From positions 109,037 to 173,036 of the forward strand of contig NZ_JACHKT010000009.1 in NCBI RefSeq assembly GCF_014204325.1: a stretch of 64,000 bases of DNA, in the 5' to 3' direction. Under the pieces are notes generated by a model. The model was not told the origin of the DNA and did not search any database. It saw only the letters and a list, made by a program, of their open reading frames with translations. Origin of the DNA: Arcicella rosea (lineage in GTDB: Bacteria; Bacteroidota; Bacteroidia; Cytophagales; Spirosomataceae). Shown here piece by piece: positions 1 through 9,209 of this stretch. How positions within the stretch are numbered: position 1 is the stretch's first letter; each line of letters opens with the position of its first letter. The position numbers were made by a program, and so were the translations under genes.

Positions 1-224
1 TTGAAGGACAAATTGGCATTGAAGGATTAGTTGAAAATGCTTTTGTGAAAATAACTGACATTTCAGGGAATTTGGTTTACGAAACCAGAGCCAACGGCGG
101 TACTGCTGTTTGGAATGGAAAAACCTTAGAAGGAAAAAGGGCAGAAACAGGTATCTACTTGATTTTTTCTGCGAATGCAAAAGGAGAAGAGACTTTGGTA
201 AGTCGTTTGGCTGTAGTAAAATAA
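1..224 (+). CDS. porZ: C-terminal fragment of a PorZ-like T9SS protein
   Basis: The window opens inside a gene; the reading frame beginning at base 3 is open to a TAA at 222-224 and gives about 73 residues. The fragment contains KITDISGNLVYETRANGG followed by an AVWNGK and a TGIYLI segment, a beta-sandwich of the kind found at the C-terminus of PorZ proteins, which help attach anionic lipopolysaccharide to T9SS cargo at the cell surface. Family knowledge gives the role; only the tail is visible, so the beta-propeller part cannot be checked. It could also be the sorting-type tail of another secreted propeller protein. A MITE-like repeat starts 28 bases after the stop. Confidence 0.6.
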   Translation, partial: EGQIGIEGLVENAFVKITDISGNLVYETRANGGTAVWNGKTLEGKRAETGIYLIFSANAKGEETLVSRLAVVK

Positions 225-251
225 AGGTTGTTTTTGAAGAAATTGATAATG

Positions 252-505
252 AAACATGAGTCATCCCGAATTTTAAAATCACAAAAAAGCGGTCAAAAAA
301 CTAATTTCGACCGCTTTTTTGTGATTGATGGGCAACGAATTCCTACTGTTTGAGCGAAGCGAGTTTAGGAATTCTTGAATTTCTTTTGTTACTTTTCTTG
401 TTTCAAGACAAGAAAAGTAAGGATTGTACAATAATAAATAAAAAAACCTCTCAAATCGTCCTAAACCTCACTATTCTAAGAAAAAATTCGGGATGACTCA
501 TGTTT
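252..505. mobile_element. MITE-like element, copy 1
   Basis: A 254-bp non-coding unit is bounded by perfect inverted repeats (252-274 and 483-505) with core ATGAGTCATCCCGAATTTT at the left and its reverse complement at the right. Inside are three further hairpins: a long one around 276-327 built on AGCGGTC and GACCGCT, one built on GAATTCCTA...TAGGAATTC (about 338-373), and one built on CTTTTCTTG...CAAGAAAAG (about 393-418). A second complete copy lies at 41998-42252 and a decayed one at the right end of the window. No transposase is encoded, so it would depend on an enzyme supplied elsewhere. No clear target duplication was seen. Confidence 0.75.
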
Positions 506-509
506 TTAT

Positions 510-1100
510 TTAATCTTCTAATTTTACATGTCCCCAGTTTTCGCCTGAACGAATTCTGTTGAGTTGTGTATGCGTAATACCAAATTGCTTGGCAATCATT
601 TTCAAACGGTTTTTATCTGACCTAAGCATTTTCTTAATCATAATAACTTTGCTTTCAGTCAATTTGTAATTTTTGGTACGTTTCGGAATTACTCTATCTT
701 TCACCGCTGGATTTTCACGATTATGGATAGTCATTTCATCACGAGAAACCCACTTTAGGTTTTCCCAATGGTTATTGAGTTTGTCATGGTCAAGGTGTAT
801 GACAAACTTTTGTTCTTCGTTTTGTTTTTCTAAAAAGAATTCAGCTACGAGTTTGTGAACGTACCTATTTAATGATTTATTTCCTTTAGCCCTAATATTC
901 AATGATTTATATCCCTGAATTTTAGAGCCATTTATGATGTCACCTTGAATTGGGTCATTTTGGAAACTTTTTAAACGACCATAGTTTGACACCTTATAAA
1001 CTGGTGGATTTTCAACTTCGTTAAAAGGAATATCTACCCATTTTTCATTCCAAAAGCTTACGCTTTTTTTGGTTCCTGAAGCAGTTTTTTTGTCGATCAT
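510..1100 (-). CDS. NUMOD4/HNH endonuclease-like protein
   Basis: The protein (196 residues from the ATG at 1100) starts with a NUMOD4 motif (EKWVDIPF then YKVSNYGRLKSF, about residues 18-45). An HNH-like segment follows: VHKLVAEFFL, then HLDHDKLNNHWENLKWVS, about residues 80-125. The C-terminal helix-turn-helix segment KQFGITHTQLNRIRSGENW would bind DNA. This order is typical of stand-alone HNH homing endonucleases and their relatives. The HNH histidine and asparagine positions are present, so activity is possible but unproven. A TTG start at 1211 would add 37 residues and overlap the next gene; the ATG is preferred. The stop lies 5 bases from the MITE-like element, suggesting an accessory locus. 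Confidence 0.7.
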   Translation of the reverse strand: MIDKKTASGTKKSVSFWNEKWVDIPFNEVENPPVYKVSNYGRLKSFQNDPIQGDIINGSKIQGYKSLNIRAKGNKSLNRYVHKLVAEFFLEKQNEEQKFVIHLDHDKLNNHWENLKWVSRDEMTIHNRENPAVKDRVIPKRTKNYKLTESKVIMIKKMLRSDKNRLKMIAKQFGITHTQLNRIRSGENWGHVKLED

Positions 1101-1170
1101 TTTGGTTTTTTCTTGAATTTTTTTTGTGGTTATATTACTGGGGTTAAAGCAATGAGATGTTTTTATTACT

Positions 1171-3213
1171 TTAAAATTGATAACGGTAAATACTATATTC
1201 TCCTTTTTCAAGTGAATTTATTTGGATACTTTCTGTATTACAAGTGATGTTTATTTCTTTATTAGAAGTAAAAATTTGCTCTAAATGTTTAGCTCCTGCG
1301 ATATTTTTGAATGAAATTTCTTCACTTTCATGCTCAGTATCTAAGTTTACTATAAATAGATATAATGGTTGTTCACTTTGTGTCCATGCTATTACTTTAT
1401 TTCGTCCAGTGAAATCTGGTGGAATAAGCCACTGAGTACTTTGATTTGCAACAGCAGGACAAATTTCTTCAGAGATTTTTCTCAAGGTAGTCAAACCTTT
1501 GAATAATTCACCATTTTTTCCCCATTGATATTTTGAATGTGTCGCTTTCGATCCTTCAGTAAGTTGAAAGACATACAATTTGGTATAGTGTTCATTTGGA
1601 GCAGGATTAAAGTGTACATCTCTTTGTTCAAAGCCTAAACTCATGTAAGATGGCATATCACTCAAAAATAATCCCATGAACATTCTAATTTCGTTTCCTT
1701 TCAAGTAAAACTCATCAAATCTTGGGTCGTCTTTATCGGCTGTAATAATGGTGAAATTAGGCGAAAATGTCCATTTTTTTAATAATGAATGATAACGAGC
1801 AAATGCTGAAATAAATGTTTCAGAACCCAATGTCATTGATTGTAAATCGCCCAAAGTACTATCGGCATCAGAGCTTTCAAGGTGTTCTTCTTCTATGCCA
1901 TACGCCATTGTATTGGGCGGAGCCAAGAAACTCTCTGCAAAATACGAAAAAGTAGGTTTTGTTCGACAAATTACTCCTTTGATATATTGATGGATGTCAT
2001 AAAATTCATCTGGATTGGCTGGAGTGCCTTCTTTTCTAAGCTGAACATGCGACATATCACCACGCATGAAATCAAAATTATACTGTTGAGCGAAACCCAA
2101 ATATTTTGCCGCAGTATATTCCCAAACTTCTTTTCGTGGATTTGAAAAGTCAATTTCCCAATGTTGGTTGTTATCTAAACTTTCATACAATTTGAATCTT
2201 GCCAAAGGACCAAAAACTCTTGACATTGCTTCGGGTTTTGAAATGATATAATCTCTCCATACTCTGCCGTCTTCGTCAATTGTTTTGGCTTCTTCACGTT
2301 TGTCAACAGCTAGTCCTCTGTAAGGCGGAGCCATCGTTGCTGGTACAGGTTCATAACCTTCATTAAATAAAAAGCTGATTAATTGATTCCTTTTTTTATT
2401 TCTACCCCACAAATTACTTTTTTCGCCAAAGAGTACTTGTAGCCTTTTTTCTTCTGGAAATAACTGATTATTGAAAAATACTTCAGGTTCTTTGGGATAT
2501 TCTATGTCAACGACTGCTCCAAATTGTTGAAGAAATTCCAGAATACGTTCTTGAACTTTTTCATGCAAATTAGCATCATGATTGATGATTTCAAATTCTT
2601 TTCTTTGTAACCATTCAAAAAAATGAGGATTTGCCAATGCTATTTCAGAGTATCTATCCGTATGAGGAATTACATCCATTCCTACCGTTTTACCTGTTAA
2701 GTGTAAAAGATTACAGACTACTTTCAACTGTTTTTCTACAGTATTCAGATGTGGAAAAGCTCTTGCTAATTCTTCATCATAAAATTCAGGATTAATATTC
2801 CAACTTGCCATTCCATACAAACTAGCCACAACGCCACATTCCCAAATAGGAAGTAAATGTATGGAAGATTGCGATGATGGTAAAGTAAGTGAATATTTTA
2901 CAACATTAAAAAAACTACTAATGGTACGAACATTAATACCGACCATATTGACTGTTTTAATCCAAGAAGTATCTTTTTGATAAGCAACAGGGCTTGGAAC
3001 AGTAAAATCTGGATTTAAAGCTTGGTACAATGCAGTTTGTCCGAAACGTTTTTCTAAAATATAAAATAATTGAATAGCCGGCATTGCTACTGATTGTTCA
3101 GGCAATAAACCCACAATAAAGGAGTCTTTCTGGCTAGTGTACGCCAAAATAGCCTCCTGTTGATGATTAGCCCAAAAAAGGCTAAATTCATCATAAGTAT
3201 CAGGAATGTGCAT
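1171..3213 (-). CDS. GH13-like alpha-amylase family protein, cytoplasmic
   Basis: A 680-residue protein without signal peptide. A TIM-barrel glycosidase of the GH13 type is suggested by motifs in the right order: IHLLPIWE and YGMASWNIN near the N-terminus, region I GMDVIPHTDRYSE (about residue 180), region II FMRGDMSHVQL (nucleophile Asp, about 390), region III FAESFLAP (acid Glu, about 435), and region IV TADKDDPRF (about 500). Similarity to classical amylases is distant, so the substrate is unknown; an alpha-glucan or alpha-glucoside is the reasonable guess. The C-terminal about 100 residues look like the usual beta-sandwich. It is followed on the same strand by the HNH protein, with 70 bases between stop and the preferred ATG. 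Confidence 0.65.
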   Translation of the reverse strand: MHIPDTYDEFSLFWANHQQEAILAYTSQKDSFIVGLLPEQSVAMPAIQLFYILEKRFGQTALYQALNPDFTVPSPVAYQKDTSWIKTVNMVGINVRTISSFFNVVKYSLTLPSSQSSIHLLPIWECGVVASLYGMASWNINPEFYDEELARAFPHLNTVEKQLKVVCNLLHLTGKTVGMDVIPHTDRYSEIALANPHFFEWLQRKEFEIINHDANLHEKVQERILEFLQQFGAVVDIEYPKEPEVFFNNQLFPEEKRLQVLFGEKSNLWGRNKKRNQLISFLFNEGYEPVPATMAPPYRGLAVDKREEAKTIDEDGRVWRDYIISKPEAMSRVFGPLARFKLYESLDNNQHWEIDFSNPRKEVWEYTAAKYLGFAQQYNFDFMRGDMSHVQLRKEGTPANPDEFYDIHQYIKGVICRTKPTFSYFAESFLAPPNTMAYGIEEEHLESSDADSTLGDLQSMTLGSETFISAFARYHSLLKKWTFSPNFTIITADKDDPRFDEFYLKGNEIRMFMGLFLSDMPSYMSLGFEQRDVHFNPAPNEHYTKLYVFQLTEGSKATHSKYQWGKNGELFKGLTTLRKISEEICPAVANQSTQWLIPPDFTGRNKVIAWTQSEQPLYLFIVNLDTEHESEEISFKNIAGAKHLEQIFTSNKEINITCNTESIQINSLEKGEYSIYRYQF

Positions 3214-3311
3214 ATAAGTTGTATAAAAATGGTCTTGAATTTTCGGAAGAACTAAAAGCCTTCTGAAAAATGTTTAAAAATAAAATAAATTATTGGTAAA
3301 ATCATACAAAC

Positions 3312-3671
3312 ATGAAAACATTAGTAGTTGGAGCATCAACAAATACAGAAAGATATTCGTTTAAAGCAGCTAAAATGCTATTGGCAAATGGGCACGAAGT
3401 GGAATTATTAGGCAAAAGAGTAGGCGAGATTGATGGAAAAATAATCAATACAACAAGTCATTTCGATTTTGAAAATATAGATACGATTACCATGTACGTT
3501 GGTCCTAATCATCAACCTGATTTATATGATTATTTATTAGGATTGAAACCAAGAAGAATTATTTTTAACCCTGGGACAGAAAATGAAGTATTTGAGAAGA
3601 GGGCTGAAAATGAAGGTATTATTGTAGAAGAAGCCTGTACTTTAGTATTACTTTCCACAAAGCAATATTGA
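3312..3671 (+). CDS. CoA-binding domain protein (YccU-like)
   Basis: A 119-residue single-domain protein with a Rossmann-type nucleotide/CoA-binding fold of the CoA_binding_2 family. The N-terminal strand and loop MKTLVVGASTNTERYSFKA matches the family, as does PRRIIFNPGTENEV near residue 80 and the terminal EEACTLVLL. Length fits the family (about 120-145). Members are widespread and their physiological ligand is not settled. It is monocistronic, divergent from the GH13-like gene (98 bases apart) and ends in a shared bidirectional terminator. Confidence 0.85.
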   Translation: MKTLVVGASTNTERYSFKAAKMLLANGHEVELLGKRVGEIDGKIINTTSHFDFENIDTITMYVGPNHQPDLYDYLLGLKPRRIIFNPGTENEVFEKRAENEGIIVEEACTLVLLSTKQY

Positions 3672-3680
3672 TTGAAAACA

Positions 3681-3712
3681 AAAAAACTCAGAGAAATTCT
3701 CTGAGTTTTTTT
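3681..3712. terminator. Bidirectional intrinsic terminator
   Basis: A hairpin with stem ACTCAGAGAA/TTCTCTGAGT has an A-run on the left and a T-run on the right, so it can stop transcription from both directions. It sits between the convergent ends of the CoA-binding protein gene and the TonB-dependent receptor gene. Confidence 0.8.
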
Positions 3713-3735
3713 GTAGTTATTATATGTTTCAAGTA

Positions 3736-6700
3736 TTAGTTGAAAATATAACGAACACCAATTTGTCCTTGCCATCTTGAACCAAGACCAGTTGATTTCT
3801 GGAATGTTTCAGTTAATGGAGTAGAACCGGTCACGAATGGGTATGTAAAGATTGGTTTTCCGGTTGGCTGAGAACCAGTTGCAACAGCTCCAACAGCGTT
3901 ATCATATCCAATAAAGTTCAACAATGCGGTACGAAGAGTACTTTGGTTTAATCCCCAGTTAGGAGTTACAAAGTTACCTGCGTTGAACATATCAAACGTC
4001 AATTGGATCGTATTTACTTTACCGCCAACTTTGATGTTGAAATCTTGAATAATTTTGAAGTCAAAGTTTGTTGACCAAGGTAATACAGCTCCGTTACGTT
4101 CAGCATACTGACCACGACGCTCGCTCAAATATGGGTCTTGCTTGATAAAGTTATCTAAATCTGTCCATTGTTGTGCTGCTGTATAAAGTGGAGTACCAGC
4201 AGTAGCATTAGCTGGAATCGCTCTCAATAAGATTTCAGACTGATCTCTTGGAATATAAATCAAGTCGTTTCCACCTCCACCTGAGCCATCACCGTTCATA
4301 TCTCCTGAGTAAGTATAAGAATAACGTCCAGCAGGACCAGTAGCATAAGTAAATCCAAATGTAGTAGCCATTTTGTTTTTCAAATAGTTCACTTTATAAC
4401 TACCAAAACCAACAATACGGTGCGACTGTAAGAAGTTTGAATACGATAAAACATCTGCATTAGGGTCACCAACTACAACACGGTCTCTCCACATTGATTG
4501 TGCAATTGAACCACCATCATTAACCGAACGAGAATCTGTGTAAGTATATGATAAACTTGCGAATAAACCATTTTCAAATGCTTTAGAAACTGTTCCTGTT
4601 AATGAATAACTATAACCATTATTAGTATTTTTCATCAAAATGGCGTCAGAAATGTTTGGTTTTTCAGCAGTGTTTCCACCCTGAGCAGCAGCAATAGAAC
4701 CATAGATACGGTTATTTACTGTACTTGGGAATCCATTTGCTCCAACATTATAATAAATAGGACGATTATCAGCACCAATCGCATTTCTTTGTGAAGTTGG
4801 TAAGTTTACGTTAGATAAATAAACTGAGTTAATATCTTTTGTATAAATACCTTCAAATGTTGCTAACCAACCTTCTCCTAAAGTTTTATCAACGGCTAAG
4901 TTAGCTCTAAAGATTTGTGGGAATTTGAAGTTTTCGTCAGTAACAGCTAAGTTATAAGAAGTTGGTCTTAAAGAACCAATATCAACTTTTGGACGGAAAG
5001 CATCTACGTTCGCATTGAAAGGACGGTTTGTTGGGTTGTTGATACTTTCAGAACCGAACAATACTCCGTTATTAGATAATTGGTTAGACAACCAAACATA
5101 AGGAACACGACCAGAGAAGATACCGAATCCACCACGAACCTGTGTTTTCTTTTCTTCGTTAACATCCCAGTTGAAACCAACACGTGGAGACCACAATAAA
5201 GTAAATTCAGGGAAACGATCTGTCGCTAACTTAACATCTTGTCCGTTATCTTTGAAAGTAAGAGCTGGAACAAATGGGTTTGTAGTAGTAGCATTTTTCT
5301 CAACAGGGAAAGAAGTACCATCAGCACGAATACCCACTGTTACTTTGAATCCTTTTCCAACGTTAATCTCATCTTGAGCATATAAACTCAATGTACTTCC
5401 TTTCATTTTAGCAAAAGGGAATTCAGTAGTATTTGACCATTGCTGACGATATTGAAGAGCATTTGATGTTCCGTTATTTACACTTGCATAAAAGTCATCG
5501 AATGAGCGGAATTGATAACCACCATAATAGTTAGGAGCGAAACCGTTACGGAATTGGTTATTTTCATAAGCCGCACCGAATGTAAATACGTTTTTCCCTG
5601 CATAAACAGTAACGTTATCCGAAATTTGGAAAACGTCTGTATCCAATAGGTTATTTGCCGAGAATGGCTCAAAACCGAATGAAGTGGCAGAAAGTGGCGT
5701 TCCTGCCCCTCCATTACCAATATCAACTGTTGGGAAAGGAGTGCTATTCACTGGCGACTCACGGAAATCTCTCATTTGAGTGTATCCAATAGTCAAATTA
5801 TTAGCAACTTTACCGCTAAACGTTGAGTTTAATTCAGCAATATAAGAATCTAAATTATTATTGATTCTGTATAAACTTCCTTGGAAAGGTAAGTTTGTAT
5901 TGGTTGGTCCACGGCCATTATTTAATGCACCTGAGTTAGAAGCTGTAACATCAGCAAATGAACGAAGTGTATTGTACTTGATGTTCAATTTATGCTTATC
6001 AGAAATGTTCCAGTCAATACGAGCATTAAATTTTGTACTTTGAGTTAATCTATCATAGTTCTCATACGCACCTGGATCATAATTGAATTTCTCTTTCAAA
6101 AATGCTTTCAGTTTATCTAAATCAGCCGCATTTACAGAAGATGTTGTTGCAGGGTCAGCAGTTACACCTGTACGAGTTGCAACACGTGTTGTACCTGGAT
6201 CAGTTCTATCTTCTTTTTCGAAACTTGCAAAAACAAATAATTTATTTTTGATGATTGCACCACCAACACGTCCACCAATTTGAGATACTCCAAATGTAGG
6301 AAATGTATTTTCGATACTTCCAATTTTCTTACTAACTAAGTCTTGGTTACGGTTAAAATAATAAGCCGAACCTGACCACTCGTTAGTACCACTTTTCGTT
6401 ACAACGTTTACGTTTGCACCCGTTGACATACCTTGACGAACGTCAAATGGAGCAATGTTCACTTGGAATTGGTCAATTGCATCGACTGAAATAGGTTGAG
6501 CACCTGCCTGACCACCAATCGTGTTGTTCAAACCGAATGAGTTATTGAAGAATGCACCATCAACTGTAATGTTGTTGTAAAGAGCATTACGACCTGCAAA
6601 ACTCAAACCACCATTTGAACGTGGGTCAAGACGAGCGAAGTCAGTTAATGAACGGTTCAAAGTAGGAAGAGTAGTTACTTGCTTATTACCAACTGTAGTA

Positions 6701-7128
6701 GCAGCACCAGTACGACCTGAGTTAATTACTGAACTACGTGCGGCAACCACTTTAACTTCTTCTAATTGAGCTTCAGAAGTTTCCATTTTAGCATTGATAC
6801 GTAAGTCTTGTCCAAGTGTCAAGTTGATACCTGTCTTAACATTGTCTTTGTAACCAACAAATGAAATTGTTACTTTATATGGACCACCAACACGCATGTT
6901 AACAATGTTGAAACGACCATCGGCACGAGTAGCAGAACCATAACGAGAACCCGTTGGTTCATGAATAGCGACAACATTCGCACCTGGCAAGCCTGCACCT
7001 TTTTCATCTAACACTGTACCCGAGATAGCAGCAGTAGTTGATTGAGCGAAAACCTGCAAACTTGAAAGGGCAGCCATAAGAACCAAAAGAGTTCCTAAAA
7101 CAACCTTTGTAGTAAAGAATTTTTTCAT
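3736..7128 (-). CDS. Oar-type TonB-dependent outer-membrane receptor
   Basis: From the ATG at 7128 the protein has 1130 residues. It begins with signal peptide MKKFFTTKVVLGTLLVLMAA ending near FAQ. A carboxypeptidase regulatory-like domain follows (ISGTVLDEKGAGLPGANVV, about residues 35-120), then a plug domain (TLPTLNRSLTDFARLDPRS, AGRNALYNNITVDG, about 150-250), then a beta-barrel ending GQIGVRYIFN with the C-terminal aromatic signature. Oar-like receptors take up large substrates or act in surface assembly; the ligand cannot be read from sequence. No SusD-like partner is next to it. An upstream in-frame start at 7179 would place 17 residues before the signal peptide and is rejected. A Bacteroidota-type promoter lies just upstream. 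Confidence 0.92.
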   Translation of the reverse strand: MKKFFTTKVVLGTLLVLMAALSSLQVFAQSTTAAISGTVLDEKGAGLPGANVVAIHEPTGSRYGSATRADGRFNIVNMRVGGPYKVTISFVGYKDNVKTGINLTLGQDLRINAKMETSEAQLEEVKVVAARSSVINSGRTGAATTVGNKQVTTLPTLNRSLTDFARLDPRSNGGLSFAGRNALYNNITVDGAFFNNSFGLNNTIGGQAGAQPISVDAIDQFQVNIAPFDVRQGMSTGANVNVVTKSGTNEWSGSAYYFNRNQDLVSKKIGSIENTFPTFGVSQIGGRVGGAIIKNKLFVFASFEKEDRTDPGTTRVATRTGVTADPATTSSVNAADLDKLKAFLKEKFNYDPGAYENYDRLTQSTKFNARIDWNISDKHKLNIKYNTLRSFADVTASNSGALNNGRGPTNTNLPFQGSLYRINNNLDSYIAELNSTFSGKVANNLTIGYTQMRDFRESPVNSTPFPTVDIGNGGAGTPLSATSFGFEPFSANNLLDTDVFQISDNVTVYAGKNVFTFGAAYENNQFRNGFAPNYYGGYQFRSFDDFYASVNNGTSNALQYRQQWSNTTEFPFAKMKGSTLSLYAQDEINVGKGFKVTVGIRADGTSFPVEKNATTTNPFVPALTFKDNGQDVKLATDRFPEFTLLWSPRVGFNWDVNEEKKTQVRGGFGIFSGRVPYVWLSNQLSNNGVLFGSESINNPTNRPFNANVDAFRPKVDIGSLRPTSYNLAVTDENFKFPQIFRANLAVDKTLGEGWLATFEGIYTKDINSVYLSNVNLPTSQRNAIGADNRPIYYNVGANGFPSTVNNRIYGSIAAAQGGNTAEKPNISDAILMKNTNNGYSYSLTGTVSKAFENGLFASLSYTYTDSRSVNDGGSIAQSMWRDRVVVGDPNADVLSYSNFLQSHRIVGFGSYKVNYLKNKMATTFGFTYATGPAGRYSYTYSGDMNGDGSGGGGNDLIYIPRDQSEILLRAIPANATAGTPLYTAAQQWTDLDNFIKQDPYLSERRGQYAERNGAVLPWSTNFDFKIIQDFNIKVGGKVNTIQLTFDMFNAGNFVTPNWGLNQSTLRTALLNFIGYDNAVGAVATGSQPTGKPIFTYPFVTGSTPLTETFQKSTGLGSRWQGQIGVRYIFN

Positions 7129-7176
7129 GTTGAAAATTTGGAATTTAGTTAGAATTTGAATTGTTGAATTTGTATG

Positions 7177-7207
7177 CAAAATAACAACTTTTTTTTAGCA
7201 AGAACAA
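7177..7207 (-). promoter_or_regulatory. Candidate promoter of the TonB receptor gene
   Basis: On the minus strand a TTG (7205-7207) is followed after 20 bases by TTATTTTG (7177-7184), close to the Bacteroidota consensus TTG-N19..21-TAnnTTTG. It lies about 50 bases upstream of the chosen ATG, leaving a normal short leader. Assigned by pattern only. Confidence 0.4.
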
Positions 7208-7631
7208 CATGCCTTTATTAAGAAACTGTAAACAAGAATCCCCTAATCGCTTGATTTGTAGGTATAGTGCAATTATTTGTTTGAAAAGTTTATTTGTAGG
7301 TCTTTTTTTTGAAAAGAAACATTCAATTGTAAAATAACATATTAATAACTCTATAAGTTTAGTATTTTTTTAAGATTTGCAGTGTATTGCCATATTGTTT
7401 TTTGATAAACTAAATATAGTGAAAAGAGTTTTTTGAACAGGTAATATAATGCACATTTATGATTTTTTAAGCTATTTTAAAGGCTATTTGTAATATTGAA
7501 AAAGAAACAAGAACTTTGAAAATAATTCATCTAGCCTCGTGAAATGGATTCAAATTCATTAACAACAACACATTCTTTTGGTTCTTAAAGCTTATATTTT
7601 TTTGCCAAAATGATAATTCACATAAATTTTA
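7208..7631. other. AT-rich intergenic region between divergent genes
   Basis: About 420 bases of AT-rich sequence separate the TonB receptor and the hydrolase. No credible reading frame, tRNA or strong hairpin was seen. It presumably holds the promoters for both genes, but no convincing promoter for the rightward gene could be picked out. Confidence 0.6.
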
Positions 7632-8405
7632 ATGAAATTATTTTTTAGAAAAACAGGAGAAAGCGGTTCGGACATTATCATCTTACATGGGATTTTTGGT
7701 TCGTCTGATAATTGGTTGACAATTGGGAAAGTACTTGGCGAGCATTATACCGTTTATATGCTCGACCAGCGAAACCACGGGCAATCGCCAAGAAGCGACG
7801 TCTTTAATTATGAAGTAATGGCAGCCGATTTAAAAGAATTTATCGATGAAAATGCTATCGAGAACCCTATTTTAGTCGGGCATTCAATGGGTGGAAAAGT
7901 GGTGATGCAGTTCGCTATGAATTACCCTGATGCTTTTGCAAAAATGGTTGTAGTGGATATCGCTCCTAAATTTTATCCTGTTCATCATTCCATGATTTTA
8001 CAAGGATTAGCGGCTGTAGATTTGAAAAACTTAAAAAGTAGAACTGAAGCCAATGAAATTTTAAAAAGGTTTGAAGAAAGTGAAGGTGTTCGTCAATTCC
8101 TCTTGAAAAACCTTTGGCGAAATCCTGAAAAGAACAATGAGTTCGATTGGCGAATCAACGTTCCTGTAATTGCAAAAAATATTGATGTAGTTGGGCATGA
8201 ACTTGAAAATGAACACAGTGTTTCCAAACCTGTTTTATTTATTCGTGGAGTTTCATCTCATTATATTCAACCAGAAGATGAACGTAAAATTTGGGAATTA
8301 TTCCCGAATTATGAATTAGAAACCATAGAAGGAGCAGGGCATTGGGTTCAAGCCGATAAACCTCAAGAATTCATCGAAGTATTATCTCGATTTGTAAAAG
8401 CTTAA
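7632..8405 (+). CDS. Alpha/beta-fold hydrolase, YbfF-like esterase
   Basis: The 257-residue protein has the alpha/beta-hydrolase layout: oxyanion-region ILHGIFGSSDNW (about residue 18), MLDQRNHGQSPRS (about 45), nucleophile elbow LVGHSMGGK with Ser near residue 84, and catalytic histidine in EGAGHWVQADKP near the C-terminus. The HGIFGSSDNW and DQRNHG segments are typical of the YbfF/ABHD11 group of acyl esterases. Substrate unknown. It opens a rightward run of four genes (hydrolase, methylase, metallo-hydrolase, phosphatidylserine synthase) with gaps of 23-61 bases, probably co-transcribed. Confidence 0.88.
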   Translation: MKLFFRKTGESGSDIIILHGIFGSSDNWLTIGKVLGEHYTVYMLDQRNHGQSPRSDVFNYEVMAADLKEFIDENAIENPILVGHSMGGKVVMQFAMNYPDAFAKMVVVDIAPKFYPVHHSMILQGLAAVDLKNLKSRTEANEILKRFEESEGVRQFLLKNLWRNPEKNNEFDWRINVPVIAKNIDVVGHELENEHSVSKPVLFIRGVSSHYIQPEDERKIWELFPNYELETIEGAGHWVQADKPQEFIEVLSRFVKA

Positions 8406-8455
8406 ATGTTTTAAGAATTTTTCTTGTTAATCAATCTCAAACAAATCGTTTTAAA

Positions 8456-9148
8456 ATGCTTTTTTTAATTCCTTCCACATTAGCCCCTGATACTTCTGAA
8501 TCTGTAATTTCTCCACAAATCAGAGAAGTAATTAAGGAAACAGATTACTATTTTGTTGAAAATGTACGTACAACTCGTCGTTATATCAGTGAATTGAAAG
8601 TTGGGAAAGTAATAGATCAACTTCATTTTTTTGAACTAGATAAAGATACTCCTCTTGCCAGTGTAAAGCAGTATTTCAAAGAAATTCCTGAAGGCAAATC
8701 AATTGGCGTAATTTCAGAAGCGGGTTGCCCAGGCGTAGCCGACCCCGGTGCTTTGGCAGTACAGACCGCCCATCAATTAGGAATGAAAGTAGTACCTTTG
8801 GTTGGCCCTTCGTCTATTCTTTTGGCTTTAATGGCTTCTGGTTTTTCGGGACAATCTTTTGTTTTTCACGGTTACTTACCCATTGATAAGATAGAAAGAG
8901 CTAAAAAGTTGAAAGTACTAGAAAATGATGGAAGAAAAGGGCAAACCCAAATTTTCATGGAAACGCCTTTTAGAAATAATCAATTGTTGGATGATTTATT
9001 GGTTAATTTGGCACCAAGTGCTTTTTTGTGTATTGCTTGTAATGTAACAGGTTCTGATGAATTCATACAAACAAAAACAATTGCTGAGTGGAAAAAACAA
9101 AAACCCGATTTGCATAAAAAACCTACGATGTTTTTATTGTCAAGCTAA
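8456..9148 (+). CDS. SAM-dependent methyltransferase, RsmI-like tetrapyrrole methylase fold
   Basis: The 230-residue protein belongs to the tetrapyrrole-methylase fold that includes RsmI, the 16S rRNA C1402 2'-O-methyltransferase. Visible signatures are YYFVENVRTTRRYI, GVISEAGCPGVADPGA (about residue 90), and VGPSSILLALMASGFSG (about 115), followed by FMETPFRNNQL. It is shorter than E. coli RsmI (286) and lacks its N-terminal GTLYLV-type start, instead beginning LFLIPSTLAP. This shorter subgroup is common in Bacteroidota and often coexists with a full RsmI, so rRNA specificity is not certain. Confidence 0.85.
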   Translation: MLFLIPSTLAPDTSESVISPQIREVIKETDYYFVENVRTTRRYISELKVGKVIDQLHFFELDKDTPLASVKQYFKEIPEGKSIGVISEAGCPGVADPGALAVQTAHQLGMKVVPLVGPSSILLALMASGFSGQSFVFHGYLPIDKIERAKKLKVLENDGRKGQTQIFMETPFRNNQLLDDLLVNLAPSAFLCIACNVTGSDEFIQTKTIAEWKKQKPDLHKKPTMFLLSS

Positions 9149-9209
9149 AAATTTCAAGGATTTATCGTCATCTTTGTGTGCTTTTAAACATTAATTATTC
9201 ACCATTACT

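Noticed and set aside
7179..7631. Possible small RNA or riboswitch in the TonB receptor upstream region
   Set aside because: AT-rich sequence without a stable multi-stem structure or known riboswitch motif visible by eye.
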